Positions 20,128 to 28,116 of a DNA stretch of 64,000 nucleotides are shown in pieces. Within the stretch, counting starts at the first letter, position 1; each line of letters starts with the position of its first letter. A model generated the notes under the pieces. The model saw only the letters and a program-made list of their open reading frames with translations, had not been told where the DNA came from and did no database searches. The DNA is from Nocardioides bizhenqiangii (GTDB taxonomy: Bacteria; Actinomycetota; Actinomycetes; Propionibacteriales; Nocardioidaceae). Location of the stretch: NCBI RefSeq assembly GCF_034661235.1, contig NZ_CP141059.1:3967501-4031500 (forward strand). The letters are read 5' to 3'. The translations under genes and the position numbers were made by a program.

Positions 20128-21018
20128 ATGCGCTTCTCCTTCGCCGAGGGCATGACCCAGGCCGCCTACTACGCCCCGCTGGCCCAGGCTTGCGAGGCAG
20201 CGGGCTACACGTCGATGACCATCGCCGACAGCCTGATCTACCCCCAGGAGTCCGACTCGAAGTACCCCTACACCGACACCGGAGACCGCGAGTTCCTGCT
20301 CGGCAAGGAGTTCATCGAGACCTTCATCCTGTGCGCGCACCTGTTCGCGGTGACCTCGACGCTCCGACTGACGCCGTTCGTACTCAAGCTGCCGGTGCGG
20401 CCGCCGGTGCTCGTGGCCAAGCAGGCCTCCTCCCTCGCGTTCCTTTCCGGCAACCGGCTCGGGCTCGGCGTCGGCCTCTCCCCCTGGCCGGAGGACTTCG
20501 CGGCCCTGGGCGTGCCGTGGGAGAAGCGCGGGAAGCGGATGGACGAGTGCATGGACATCCTCCGCGGCCTCACCCAGCCGGGGACGGAGCCGACGTTCTT
20601 CGGCTACGACGGCGAGTTCTACGACTTCGAGCCGCTCCAGCAGTGCCCCGCTCCGACGGAGAAGATCCCGCTGCTGGTCGGCGGTCACTCCGACGCCGCC
20701 CTGCGGCGCGCCGTACGCAAGGGCGACGGGTGGATGCACGCCGGCGGCGACGGCGAGGAGCTCGACCGGCTGCTGCTGCGGCTGGCCGAGATCCGCAAGG
20801 AGGAGGGCGACACCAGGGACGACTTCGAGGTGCACGTGATCTCCTTCGACGCCTACACCACCGATGGCATCAAGCGGCTCGAGGACAAGGGCGTGACCGA
20901 CTGCATCGTCGGGTTCCGGATCCCCTACATCAAGGGTCCCGACACCGAGCCGCTGGAGACGAAGATCAAGCACCTCGAGCAGTACGCCGACAGCGTGATC
21001 GCGAAGGTCGAGCAGTGA
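20128..21018 (+). CDS. LLM-class (F420-type) flavin-dependent oxidoreductase
   Basis: A 296-residue luciferase-like monooxygenase-fold enzyme. It opens MRFSFAEGMTQAAYYAPLAQ and has GYTSMTIADSLIYPQESDSK, LGLGVGLSPWPEDFAALGVPW and IPLLVGGHSDAALRRAVRKGDGW (in separate segments), all typical of the LLM class. Many actinobacterial members use coenzyme F420. ATG 20128 lies directly downstream of a KstR-type operator; any earlier start would include the operator in the coding region. The stop overlaps the next start (GTGA), so it forms a unit with the 21015 gene. Substrate is unknown; steroid or sterol-derived catabolism is inferred from the operator. Confidence 0.85.
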   Translation: MRFSFAEGMTQAAYYAPLAQACEAAGYTSMTIADSLIYPQESDSKYPYTDTGDREFLLGKEFIETFILCAHLFAVTSTLRLTPFVLKLPVRPPVLVAKQASSLAFLSGNRLGLGVGLSPWPEDFAALGVPWEKRGKRMDECMDILRGLTQPGTEPTFFGYDGEFYDFEPLQQCPAPTEKIPLLVGGHSDAALRRAVRKGDGWMHAGGDGEELDRLLLRLAEIRKEEGDTRDDFEVHVISFDAYTTDGIKRLEDKGVTDCIVGFRIPYIKGPDTEPLETKIKHLEQYADSVIAKVEQ

Positions 21019-22172
21019 GCGAGGCCTACGGCTTCACCAAGGTCCTGTCCGACGCGATCGCGGAGGCCGAGGAGCTGATCGCCAACGCGCCGTTCATCAG
21101 GACCGAGGCCGACCGGCTCGAGGGCTACGACTACCTCAGCGGCCGGATCCGGATGGCGATGCAGACCGCGTTCGACTACGACCTCGAGCAGCCGCTGTTC
21201 GTGAACCCGACCCACCAGTTCTCGCGGCAGGGCCTGGACAACCCAGACGCCATCTACCTCAGCGCCTACCTCCGCGAGGGGGTCGAGTACGTCGTACGCG
21301 GCCGCCGTGGCACGTCCGCCGACCTGTCGTTCCAGGTGATGGGCGGCGCCTACACCGCGGACTCGGCCGCGACCAGCCTGCTGGCTTTCGACGACCGCGA
21401 GCTCGAGATCGCCGACGACGGGACCTTCGAGTTCACCTACACCGCCGAGCCCGGCGCGAAGACCATGATCGTGCGCGAGGTCTTCAACGACTGGGAGCGC
21501 GAGGAGCGCGGCACGCTCACCATCGAGCGGCCGGACACGCGGGGCAAGCCGCGCAAGCCGTTGAGCCGCGAGCTGCTGCAGAAGAAGTACGACGTCGCCG
21601 CCCGATCGCTGATCGGCTCGATCCAGACCTGGTTCGCCTTCCCCCAGTTCTTCCAGTACAAGGAGCCGGTCAACACCCTGACCGTGCCGCAGTCGACGCC
21701 CGGCGGCCTGGCCTCGCAGTTCTCCTCGATCGGCCACTACGAGCTGGCCGAGGACGAGGCGATGATCGTGTCGGTGCCGCGGTGCGACGACTGCACCTAC
21801 CAGGCGATCCAGATCGGGTCGGACTGGTATGCCTCCACCGACTACGAGACCCACCAGACGTCGCTGACGAAGGCGCAGGCCTTCACCGACGACGACGGCC
21901 TGATGCAGTTCGTCATCTCCGAGCGCCCGCCGCTCGGCGGCGCGCCGATCGCCAACTGGCTGGAGACCACCGGTCACCGCACCGGCCCGATCATGCTGCG
22001 CTGGCAGCGCCTCGAGCGCGACCTCACCCAGGCCGACGGTCCCTCTGTGCAGGTCGTCAAGACCGCAGACGTCCGGACCCTGCTCCCCCACCTGCTGCCG
22101 TTGACCGACGAGGAGTACGCCGCGCGGATCGCGGTCCGCCAGCGGGCCGTTGCCCGCCGGATGATCAGCTAG
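21015..22172 (+). CDS. DUF1214-like protein coupled to the LLM-class enzyme
   Basis: A 385-residue protein without a signal peptide. Helical N-terminal residues (SEAYGFTKVLSDAIAEAEEL) are followed by a beta-rich body with MIVREVFNDWEREERGTL and MIVSVPRCDDCTYQAIQIG, then WYASTDYETHQTSL and GPIMLRWQRLE. The layout resembles the DUF1214/DUF1254 group, in which a jelly-roll-like domain sits at the C-terminus, but I assign this with moderate confidence only. The GTG start overlaps the preceding stop, so it is translationally coupled to the F420-type oxidoreductase and falls under the same KstR-type operator. Function is unknown. Confidence 0.65.
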   Translation: MSEAYGFTKVLSDAIAEAEELIANAPFIRTEADRLEGYDYLSGRIRMAMQTAFDYDLEQPLFVNPTHQFSRQGLDNPDAIYLSAYLREGVEYVVRGRRGTSADLSFQVMGGAYTADSAATSLLAFDDRELEIADDGTFEFTYTAEPGAKTMIVREVFNDWEREERGTLTIERPDTRGKPRKPLSRELLQKKYDVAARSLIGSIQTWFAFPQFFQYKEPVNTLTVPQSTPGGLASQFSSIGHYELAEDEAMIVSVPRCDDCTYQAIQIGSDWYASTDYETHQTSLTKAQAFTDDDGLMQFVISERPPLGGAPIANWLETTGHRTGPIMLRWQRLERDLTQADGPSVQVVKTADVRTLLPHLLPLTDEEYAARIAVRQRAVARRMIS

Positions 22173-23007
22173 GAATCCAGTCGAAGGTGTCGGGGTTCGG
22201 ACCCTGACGGCCGCCCTCGCCCTTGTCGAGCTCCGCGAGCGCGGCGACCTCCTCCGCCGTGAGCGCGAAGTCGAAGACGTCGAAGTTCTCCGCCAGCCGC
22301 TCCTTGCGCACCGACTTGGGGAACACGATGTCGCCGCGGTCGAGCGCCCAGCGCAGCAGCACCTGCGCCGGGCTCTTGCCGTGGCTCTCGGCAACGCCGG
22401 TCACGACCGGGTCCTTGAGCTCCCCGCCACCCTGGCCCAGCGGGGACCAGGCCTCGACGTGAGCGCCGTGGCGCGCCGCGGCCGCGCGGGCCGCCTCGTT
22501 GGCGAAGTAGGGGTGCACCTCGATCTGGTTGACGACCGGCACGACCCCGGTCGCCGACACGATCCGGTCGAGGTGGTCGGGCTGGAAGTTGGACACCCCG
22601 ACAGAGGTGGCGAGCCCGGCCTCACGGAGCCCGACCACCGTCTCCCAGGTGGCGACGAAGTCGCCGTCGTACCGCGTCGGCAGCGGCCAATGGATGAGGA
22701 ACAGGTCGACCTTCTCGAGACCGAGCTTGTCCAGCGAGACCTCCAGCGACTCGCGGGCCTTCTGGTGGTTGTTGTTGTTGAGCTTGGTCGTGACGTACAG
22801 GTCCTCGCGCGCCAGGCCCGACTTCGCGATCGCCGCGCCGACGCCGGCCTCGTTGCCGTACATCTGGGCGGTGTCGATGTGGCGGTAGCCGATCTCGAGC
22901 GCGTCGGTGACGACCTGCTCCGTCTCGGCCGCCCGCACCTGCCACACACCGAGTCCGAACTGCGGGATGGACGTGTTGTCGTTGAGGGTGATCCGAGGAG
23001 TGCTCAC
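22165..23007 (-). CDS. Aldo/keto reductase
   Basis: A 280-residue NADPH-dependent AKR of the 2,5-diketo-gluconate reductase-like group. The catalytic tetrad is visible: Asp and Tyr in HIDTAQMYGNEAGVG, Lys in LYVTTKLNNNNHQ and His in LFLIHWPLP. The NADPH-binding end is IVFPKSVRKERLAENFDVFDF. I start it at GTG 23007 (VSTPRITL); a longer frame exists upstream without support. It is convergent with the 21015 gene (8-nt overlap) and divergent from the alpha/beta hydrolase at 23063. Substrate is unknown. Confidence 0.88.
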   Translation of the reverse strand: MSTPRITLNDNTSIPQFGLGVWQVRAAETEQVVTDALEIGYRHIDTAQMYGNEAGVGAAIAKSGLAREDLYVTTKLNNNNHQKARESLEVSLDKLGLEKVDLFLIHWPLPTRYDGDFVATWETVVGLREAGLATSVGVSNFQPDHLDRIVSATGVVPVVNQIEVHPYFANEAARAAAARHGAHVEAWSPLGQGGGELKDPVVTGVAESHGKSPAQVLLRWALDRGDIVFPKSVRKERLAENFDVFDFALTAEEVAALAELDKGEGGRQGPNPDTFDWIPS

Positions 23008-23062
23008 ACCTTCGCCCAACGCCGTCCCCCAAGGGCTATTCCCGGGACGTACGCTCCGGCAC

Positions 23063-23941
23063 ATGACCGAACGCATCGCACTCGACCTGCCCGACGGCCG
23101 GATCCTCGACGTCCAGGTGAGCGGACCTGCCGACGGTGCGCTCCTCATCTGGCACCACGGCACTCCCGGCTGCTCCTACCAGGGGCTGGAGAAGCAGCGG
23201 GCGCTCCACAGTCGCGGCGTGCGGTACGCCAGCTACTCGCGGGCCGGTGCCGCCGGATCGACCCGCAACCCCGGCCGCAGCGTCGCCGACGTCGCCGCCG
23301 ACATGGCCGCGGTCGCCGACCACCTCGGCGCTGAGACCTTCCTGACCGGCGGTCAGTCAGGCGGCGGTCCGCACGCGCTCGCCACCGGCGCCGTCCTGCC
23401 GGACCGCGTGCTCGCCGTGCTGGCGGTCTGCGCGGTGAAGCCGTACGCCGGCCAGCCCGACTTCCTCGACAGCATGGGCGCCGACAACATCGAGGAGTTC
23501 GGCCTGGCGCTGCAGGGCGAGGAGGAGCTGTTGCCCTTCCTCCAGAAGGAGCGGGCCGGGATCCTCGAGGCCGACGCCGAGGGAGTGATCCGCACCCTCG
23601 ACAACCTGCTGCCCGACGTCGACCGCGCGACTCTCACCAGCGAGCTCGGCGAGGACATCATCCGCAACCTCCAGGGCGGCGTGGAGGAGCTCTACGGGTG
23701 GATGGACGACGACCTCGCCTTCACCCGTGACTGGGGCTTCGCGCTCGACGACATCACGGTGCCCACCTACCTCTGGCAGGGCAGCGAGGACCTGATGGTG
23801 CCCTTCCACCACGGCGAGTGGCTCGCCGAGCACATCCCCGGCGTGGTCGCCCACCTGGAGCCGGGCGAGGGACATCTGTCGATCCAGGTCAGGATGTTCG
23901 AGCGGATGGTCGACGAGGTGCTGGCCCACGTGCCGCGCTGA
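23063..23941 (+). CDS. Alpha/beta hydrolase
   Basis: A 292-residue hydrolase. The oxyanion-hole motif is HHGTPGCSYQGL, the nucleophile elbow is GGQSGGGPHA (Ser in GxSxG), and the acid and base lie in LWQGSEDLMVPF and EPGEGHLSI. The core is closest to the bacterial esterase/proline-iminopeptidase-like lineage; the substrate cannot be deduced. The start is ATG 23063. It precedes the KstR-type operator at 24060 but is not obviously controlled by it. Confidence 0.85.
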   Translation: MTERIALDLPDGRILDVQVSGPADGALLIWHHGTPGCSYQGLEKQRALHSRGVRYASYSRAGAAGSTRNPGRSVADVAADMAAVADHLGAETFLTGGQSGGGPHALATGAVLPDRVLAVLAVCAVKPYAGQPDFLDSMGADNIEEFGLALQGEEELLPFLQKERAGILEADAEGVIRTLDNLLPDVDRATLTSELGEDIIRNLQGGVEELYGWMDDDLAFTRDWGFALDDITVPTYLWQGSEDLMVPFHHGEWLAEHIPGVVAHLEPGEGHLSIQVRMFERMVDEVLAHVPR

Positions 23942-24059
23942 ACGAGGGCCGCCCCGGCGGCACCCGCCAGCGCGCGGACCACATGCTGAGCGGGCGCCCA
24001 CCCGCGCTGCCCGCTCCCGACCCGGCCGGGGCAGGAGAGCCGGGCCAGTAGCGCAAAAC

Positions 24060-24073
24060 TGGAACACGTTCTA
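24060..24073. promoter_or_regulatory. KstR-type operator upstream of the SDR-sulfotransferase pair
   Basis: The site TGGAACACGTTCTA differs from the one at 20103-20116 only in its second base and fits TnnAACnnGTTnnA. It lies 10 nt before the GTG of the SDR gene, where a repressor would block transcription start or elongation. Two such sites 4 kb apart, in one window, support a steroid-catabolism regulon member. Confidence 0.72.
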
Positions 24074-24083
24074 GTCTTGCCCG

Positions 24084-24866
24084 GTGATTCCTCTTCTCCA
24101 GGACAAGGTCATCGTTCTCTCCGGCGTCGGACCCGGTCTCGGCCGCGCGCTCGGAGAGCAGGCTGCGCTGATGGGCGCCGACCTGGTGCTCGTCAGCCGC
24201 ACCGAGCGGCGGCTCGAGAAGATGGCCGCGGTGGTTCGCGAGCACGGCAGGCGGGCGCTCGTCGTACCCACCGACATCACGGACGAGGACTCGCGCAAGC
24301 GCCTCGTCGACGCCGCTCTCGAGGAGTTCGGCAAGGTCGACTGCCTGATCAACAACGCGTTCGGCATCCCGCCGATGGACCCGCTTTCGACACTCGAGCT
24401 CGACGGGCTCCGCGCGGCGCAGGAGACCAACGTCTTCGCGCCGCTCCGGCTGTCCTCGCTGTTCGCCGACTCCCTGGCAGCGAGCAAGGGGTCGATCATC
24501 ATGCTCAACTCGTGCGTGATCTACAGCAGCCAGCCGGAGTACTCCGGCTACAAGCTGTCCAAGGGCACCCTCGAGCACCTCGCCTCGTCGCTGGCGACCG
24601 AGCTCGGGCCGCGCGGGATCCGGGTCAACAGCGTCGCGCCGTCGTACATCTATGAGGACGTCAACAAGGCGTACTTCGACTGGATCGCGCAGGAGACCGG
24701 CCGCACCCACGAGGAGGTGTACGCCGAGAAAGCCGAGCCCACCGACCTCAAGCGCCTCGCGACGCCCGATGAGGTTGCCAACGCGGCACTGTTCCTCGCC
24801 AGTGATCTCGCTTCCGCGGTCACCGGCGTGATGCTCAACGTCGACTGCGGCGAGTTCCACGTATGA
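24084..24866 (+). CDS. SDR-family oxidoreductase
   Basis: A 260-residue short-chain dehydrogenase. The cofactor motif is SGVGPGLGRALG, the structural motif NNAFG, and the active site has Ser in MLNSCVIYSS and Tyr/Lys in YSGYKLSKG. The C-terminal substrate loop reads YIYEDVNKAYFDWIAQETGR. The GTG start follows a KstR-type operator, and the stop overlaps the sulfotransferase start (ATGA). A hydroxysteroid or hydroxyacyl-CoA substrate is plausible from context but not shown by the sequence. Confidence 0.88.
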   Translation: MIPLLQDKVIVLSGVGPGLGRALGEQAALMGADLVLVSRTERRLEKMAAVVREHGRRALVVPTDITDEDSRKRLVDAALEEFGKVDCLINNAFGIPPMDPLSTLELDGLRAAQETNVFAPLRLSSLFADSLAASKGSIIMLNSCVIYSSQPEYSGYKLSKGTLEHLASSLATELGPRGIRVNSVAPSYIYEDVNKAYFDWIAQETGRTHEEVYAEKAEPTDLKRLATPDEVANAALFLASDLASAVTGVMLNVDCGEFHV

Positions 24867-26011
24867 CCGAACCGCGCCAAAGACCCGACGTCGGCTCGTA
24901 CGACGACATCGCCGCGGCCGCCGTCCGCACCACCGGGCTGACCGACTTCGGCGGCACCGCCCACGATGAGGGTCTCCGGCTGCTGGTCGAGGACCTGGCT
25001 TCCCCGGAGGCCGGGCTGACCCCGGTGGGCAACTACTTCCACCGGGCGCAAGTGAAGAGCGCGCTCGTGGGACGGCTGATGACCGAGGCGCGGTTCGCGG
25101 AGTTCCCGGAGCACGCCGAGGTGCCGATCGAGCGCCCGATCTTCGTCGTCGGCCTCCCCCGCACCGGCACCACCGCGCTGCACCGGCTGCTCTGCGCCGA
25201 CCCGGCCCACCAGGGCCTGGAGCTGTGGCTGACGGAGTACCCGCAGCCGCGGCCACCCCGGGAGACCTGGGAGGACGACCCGATCTTCAACGCCATGCAG
25301 GAGGCGTTCCGGCAGCACCACGTGACGAACCCCGAGTTCATGGGGATCCACTACATGGACGCCACCTCTCCCGAGGAGTGCTGGCGGCTGCTCCGCCAGA
25401 CCGGCAAGTCGATCTCCTACGAGTCGCTGGCCAACGTGCCGCGCTACTCCGCGTGGCTCGCGGGCCAGGACTGGACCGACGCCTACGAGCGGCACCGCCG
25501 CAACCTGCAGCTGATCGGTCTGCACGACCGGGAGAAGCGCTGGGTGCTGAAGAACCCCTCCCACCTGGTCGCGCTCGAAGCGCTGATGAAGGTCTACCCC
25601 GATGCACTGATCGTCTGCACCCGCCGCGACCCGGTCACCTCCATCGCCTCCGCCTGCTCGCTGTCCGCGGAGGCCACGGCCGGCACGTCGACGACGTTCG
25701 TCGGCGACACGATCGGACACACCCAGCTGGGGATGCTCGAGCGGTCGTGGCGATCGTTCACCGAGGCCCGGCAGCGGTACGACGCCGCTCAGTTCGTCGA
25801 CGTCGACTACCGGGAGTTCGTGGCCGACCCCGTCGGCACCGTCGCCGGCATCTACGACGCGTTCGGCATCGCGTGGAGCGACGCCGCCCGGGCCGAGGTC
25901 GCCCGGATCGACGCGGAGTCGCGGACGGGCCAGGCCCGCCCGTCGCACCGCTACGACCTCGCCGACTACGGCCTGACCGACGAGCAGGTGCGGGCGGCGT
26001 TCGACCTCTGA
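24863..26011 (+). CDS. Sulfotransferase-family protein
   Basis: A 382-residue P-loop-like sulfotransferase. The PAPS 5'-phosphosulfate loop is VVGLPRTGTTALHRLL, and the 3'-phosphate region is RWVLKNPSHLVALEALMKVYP plus VCTRRDPVTSIAS (in separate segments). Long actinobacterial members of this type are common in lipid and steroid gene clusters, and their acceptors are usually unknown. It overlaps the SDR gene by four bases and shares its KstR-type operator. The tail (YDLADYGLTDEQVRAAF) is typical of the subgroup. Confidence 0.85.
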   Translation: MTEPRQRPDVGSYDDIAAAAVRTTGLTDFGGTAHDEGLRLLVEDLASPEAGLTPVGNYFHRAQVKSALVGRLMTEARFAEFPEHAEVPIERPIFVVGLPRTGTTALHRLLCADPAHQGLELWLTEYPQPRPPRETWEDDPIFNAMQEAFRQHHVTNPEFMGIHYMDATSPEECWRLLRQTGKSISYESLANVPRYSAWLAGQDWTDAYERHRRNLQLIGLHDREKRWVLKNPSHLVALEALMKVYPDALIVCTRRDPVTSIASACSLSAEATAGTSTTFVGDTIGHTQLGMLERSWRSFTEARQRYDAAQFVDVDYREFVADPVGTVAGIYDAFGIAWSDAARAEVARIDAESRTGQARPSHRYDLADYGLTDEQVRAAFDL

Positions 26012-26125
26012 TCCGACCGGCCCGTCCGGCCGTGCGGACAGGCAGCATGCCCGTGGTCAGGCGGTCATCCACAGCCGCCGACCGGCCACGTTTCGTCGTG
26101 TTCGCTGGCGGCGCAGGCTGCCCGC

Positions 26126-26404
26126 ATGACCTTCCGCCTCGACCCCGACGAACTGATCCGGGCAGGCCGCACCGCCGAGGACGACGCCGCGCGGCTGCGG
26201 GGGGCCGGCGCCCTGCTCGACTTCGGTCCGACCGAGGTCGACGACGCGGCGGCTCTCGCTCGGCTCCAGCGCCGGGTGCACCGTCTGGCGTCCCGCATCG
26301 GCTCCAACGGGCGCAGCCTGCAGGCGTTCGCGCGGGAAGCCGAGGCGGTCGACAGCCAGGTGAGCTTCACCTTCCTGGTGCTGTCCGGGACCCGGTGGCG
26401 GTGA
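26126..26404 (+). CDS. Small helical protein, WXG100/Lap-like
   Basis: A 92-residue protein made of two predicted helices with a break around FGPTEVDDAA: DPDELIRAGRTAEDDAARLR and then LARLQRRVHRLASRIGS. Size and hairpin layout are those of WXG100 or LXG-accessory (Lap-type) proteins secreted by type VII systems, but the Trp-x-Gly motif is missing. It is followed after 3 nt by a larger helical protein with a matching layout. No T7SS core genes (eccC, eccD) lie in the window. The family link is an inference from size, helix layout and neighbours. Confidence 0.55.
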   Translation: MTFRLDPDELIRAGRTAEDDAARLRGAGALLDFGPTEVDDAAALARLQRRVHRLASRIGSNGRSLQAFAREAEAVDSQVSFTFLVLSGTRWR

Positions 26405-26407
26405 GCC

Positions 26408-27187
26408 GTGAGCTGGTACTTCAGCGTTGCACTCCCCGCCGATCCCGCGCCGTGCCACGACGCCGCGGCGACGCTCCGGGCCGTCGCGCGCGCCGCTGGG
26501 ACGGCCGCTGACTTCCTCGCCGGCCAGTCGGTGCTGTCCCGCGATGCCTTCGGCGGCGCGGCGGCGCAGAGCTATCGCACCGCTGCGGCAGCCCTCCGGG
26601 ACGACAGCGCGGGCGTCGCCGCTGACACCAGCGCGTTGGCGGAGGCGCTGGACGGGTACGCGGTCCGGGTCGCGTCCGTCCGGCGGACGCTGGCCGCAGT
26701 CCGGGACGACGCCGTGGCCCACGGCTTCGAGGTCACGGCGGACGACCAGGTCGAGTGGGTCCCCGCGCCCGGCACGGAGATCGATGCGGTCTACCGGAGG
26801 CTCGAAGCCCGGGCGGTCCGCGCCCGCGCCGAGGCCGATTCGGCGTACGCCGATTGGTGGCGGGCCGTTCACGAGCACACCACCGGCCCGCTGGCATCGC
26901 CATGGACCGTGGTCCCGGCACCCGAACCGCTCGTGCCGGCGCCGGATCCGTCGACCCGGGCCGACGAGCCCCGAGAACGTGCCCCGCGCACCGAGCCGCC
27001 GGACGTGACCGCGTTCGGGAGCAGTCCCGAGCCGCCGGACGCACCCGCGCCGGACGGCCACGCCGAGCGCCGCCGTACCCCTGTCGACCGCGACGAGGAC
27101 GTCGACTTCGAGTCCGCCCTACCGCCGCCCGTGCGCTGGCAGCCCTTCCCCCACCCGCCGACCGACCCCGAGGGAGCCGCCCCATGA
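26408..27187 (+). CDS. WXG-like helical protein with proline-rich tail
   Basis: A 259-residue protein with a GTG start. Residues about 15-105 are alanine-rich helices with a glycine turn (SRDAFGGAAAQSYRTAAAAL), a WXG100/LXG-like hairpin in which Phe-Gly-Gly replaces Trp-x-Gly. A second helical segment runs to about residue 165 (RLEARAVRARAEADSAYADW). The rest is proline- and acidic-rich and disordered (PAPEPLVPAPDPSTR). There is no recognisable toxin domain. It sits between the small helical protein and the LpqN-like protein, with overlapping ends. A secreted or cell-surface role is inferred only. Confidence 0.55.
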   Translation: MSWYFSVALPADPAPCHDAAATLRAVARAAGTAADFLAGQSVLSRDAFGGAAAQSYRTAAAALRDDSAGVAADTSALAEALDGYAVRVASVRRTLAAVRDDAVAHGFEVTADDQVEWVPAPGTEIDAVYRRLEARAVRARAEADSAYADWWRAVHEHTTGPLASPWTVVPAPEPLVPAPDPSTRADEPRERAPRTEPPDVTAFGSSPEPPDAPAPDGHAERRRTPVDRDEDVDFESALPPPVRWQPFPHPPTDPEGAAP

Positions 27188-27630
27188 CAGCCGAGAACGA
27201 CGTCGCCCTGACCCTCCCGCGGAGCTGGCACGCGCGCCGCAACCCCGGGCACGGCATCGTCGTCGCCGCCCGGCCGCGCACCGTGCCGGCGAGCGGCGTG
27301 AGCCCGGAGATCGTGCTCCGCTGCGGGCCGGTCGACCTCGACCTGGTGACCTGGCGCGGGCAGGCCCTCCTCGACCTCCGTGCCCAGCTGGTCGACTTCG
27401 CGCTCGAGGACGCCGACGAGTTCGACCTCGGCGACCACCGCGTCGCGTACTGCCGCTTCGCGCATCGGTTCGGTGCCGCCGATGTGCTCTGCGACCAGTG
27501 GGCGTGGCAGGTGGACGGGCTCGGCGTCACCCTCACCTGCACGGTCGCGCGCGAGGACTACCTCACCTACTGCGACCTCTTCGAGGACGTCGCGGCCACC
27601 GTCGACGTGCTGCCCCGGATGGTGTCGTAG
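27184..27630 (+). CDS. LpqN/DcrB-like (DUF1795-type) protein
   Basis: A 148-residue protein without a signal peptide. It is rich in beta strands: VALTLPRSWHARRNPGHG, then GIVVAARPRT, and the C-terminal VTLTCTVAREDYLTYCDLFEDVAATV. This is the layout of the Mog1/PsbP-like DcrB/LpqN fold, in which the last strand-helix motif reads (T/S)..A....Y..y...f..i..s. In actinobacterial WXG cassettes such proteins are frequent partners of unknown role. ATG 27184 overlaps the previous stop (ATGA), so the three genes at 26126-27630 form one cassette. Confidence 0.6.
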   Translation: MTAENDVALTLPRSWHARRNPGHGIVVAARPRTVPASGVSPEIVLRCGPVDLDLVTWRGQALLDLRAQLVDFALEDADEFDLGDHRVAYCRFAHRFGAADVLCDQWAWQVDGLGVTLTCTVAREDYLTYCDLFEDVAATVDVLPRMVS

Positions 27631-27654
27631 CGCGGGCGTCGGTTGGCATGCAGC

Positions 27655-27960
27655 ATCGGTGGTCGAGGAGGTCGCGGTGGCGACCGTGTCGAGACCCCTT
27701 GGGCCTATGAGCCCCCGCTGCGGTCGGCAGGGGTTGCGACCGAAAGGCTTTGGACGGGAGCAGGAGGGCCATTGGTTGCGCGCCGCGTCCGGCTCACGGC
27801 CGATGAGCGATCGGTGGTCGAGGAGGTCGCGCTCGCGACCCTCTCGCGACCCCTCTGTCCGCCGGTTGCGCGCCGCGGATGGTTGCGACCGAAAGGCTTT
27901 GGACGAGGACGCGGAGGGCTGTTGGTTGCGCGCCGCGGCCGGCTCACGGTGGGTAGGCCG
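27655..27960. repeat. Two tandem copies of a ~150-155-nt intergenic repeat
   Basis: Each unit begins TCGGTGGTCGAGGAGGTCGC (27656 and 27811). Each also contains GGTTGCGACCGAAAGGCTTT (27732 and 27881) and TTGGTTGCGCGCCGC (27772 and 27922), at offsets of 149-155 nt. The GGTCGAGGAGGTCGC start is followed by a near-complementary GCGACC..TCG.GACC, so each unit opens with a REP-like hairpin. The array directly precedes the 41-nt palindrome and the promoter block of DUF222 copy 2. Confidence 0.75.
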
Positions 27961-27967
27961 TGGCCGC

Positions 27968-28008
27968 TGGTTGAGGTGCGGCGAGCGCAGCGAGGAGCCT
28001 CGAAACCA
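27968..28008. repeat. 41-nt imperfect palindrome, copy B
   Basis: It is the reverse complement of the element at 10142-10182 with one substitution over 41 positions. It begins TGGTTGAGGTGCG and ends CCTCGAAACCA. Relative to its DUF222 gene it has the same orientation and nearly the same distance (46 nt) from the conserved promoter block as copy A. Confidence 0.72.
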
Positions 28009-28054
28009 AGGCGCCCGGACCACCTTCCGTCCACAACCCAAGAACGGCGGATCG

Positions 28055-28094
28055 CCTGTCCACAGGGGGGTTCTGAGCGTTTCGTTGTGTCGGA
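28055..28094 (+). promoter_or_regulatory. Conserved 40-nt upstream block of DUF222 copy 2
   Basis: It begins CCTGTCCACAGG and ends TTTCGTTGTGTCGGA, and is followed at 28103-28112 by a GGTTGAATAGG-type element (28102-28112) close to the ATG at 28117. It matches the block at 10058-10097 at 37 of 40 positions. The TTGTGTCGG part also stands upstream of the decayed copy at 57295-57718. Confidence 0.6.
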
Positions 28095-28116
28095 CCATCA
28101 GGGTTGAATAGGCCTC

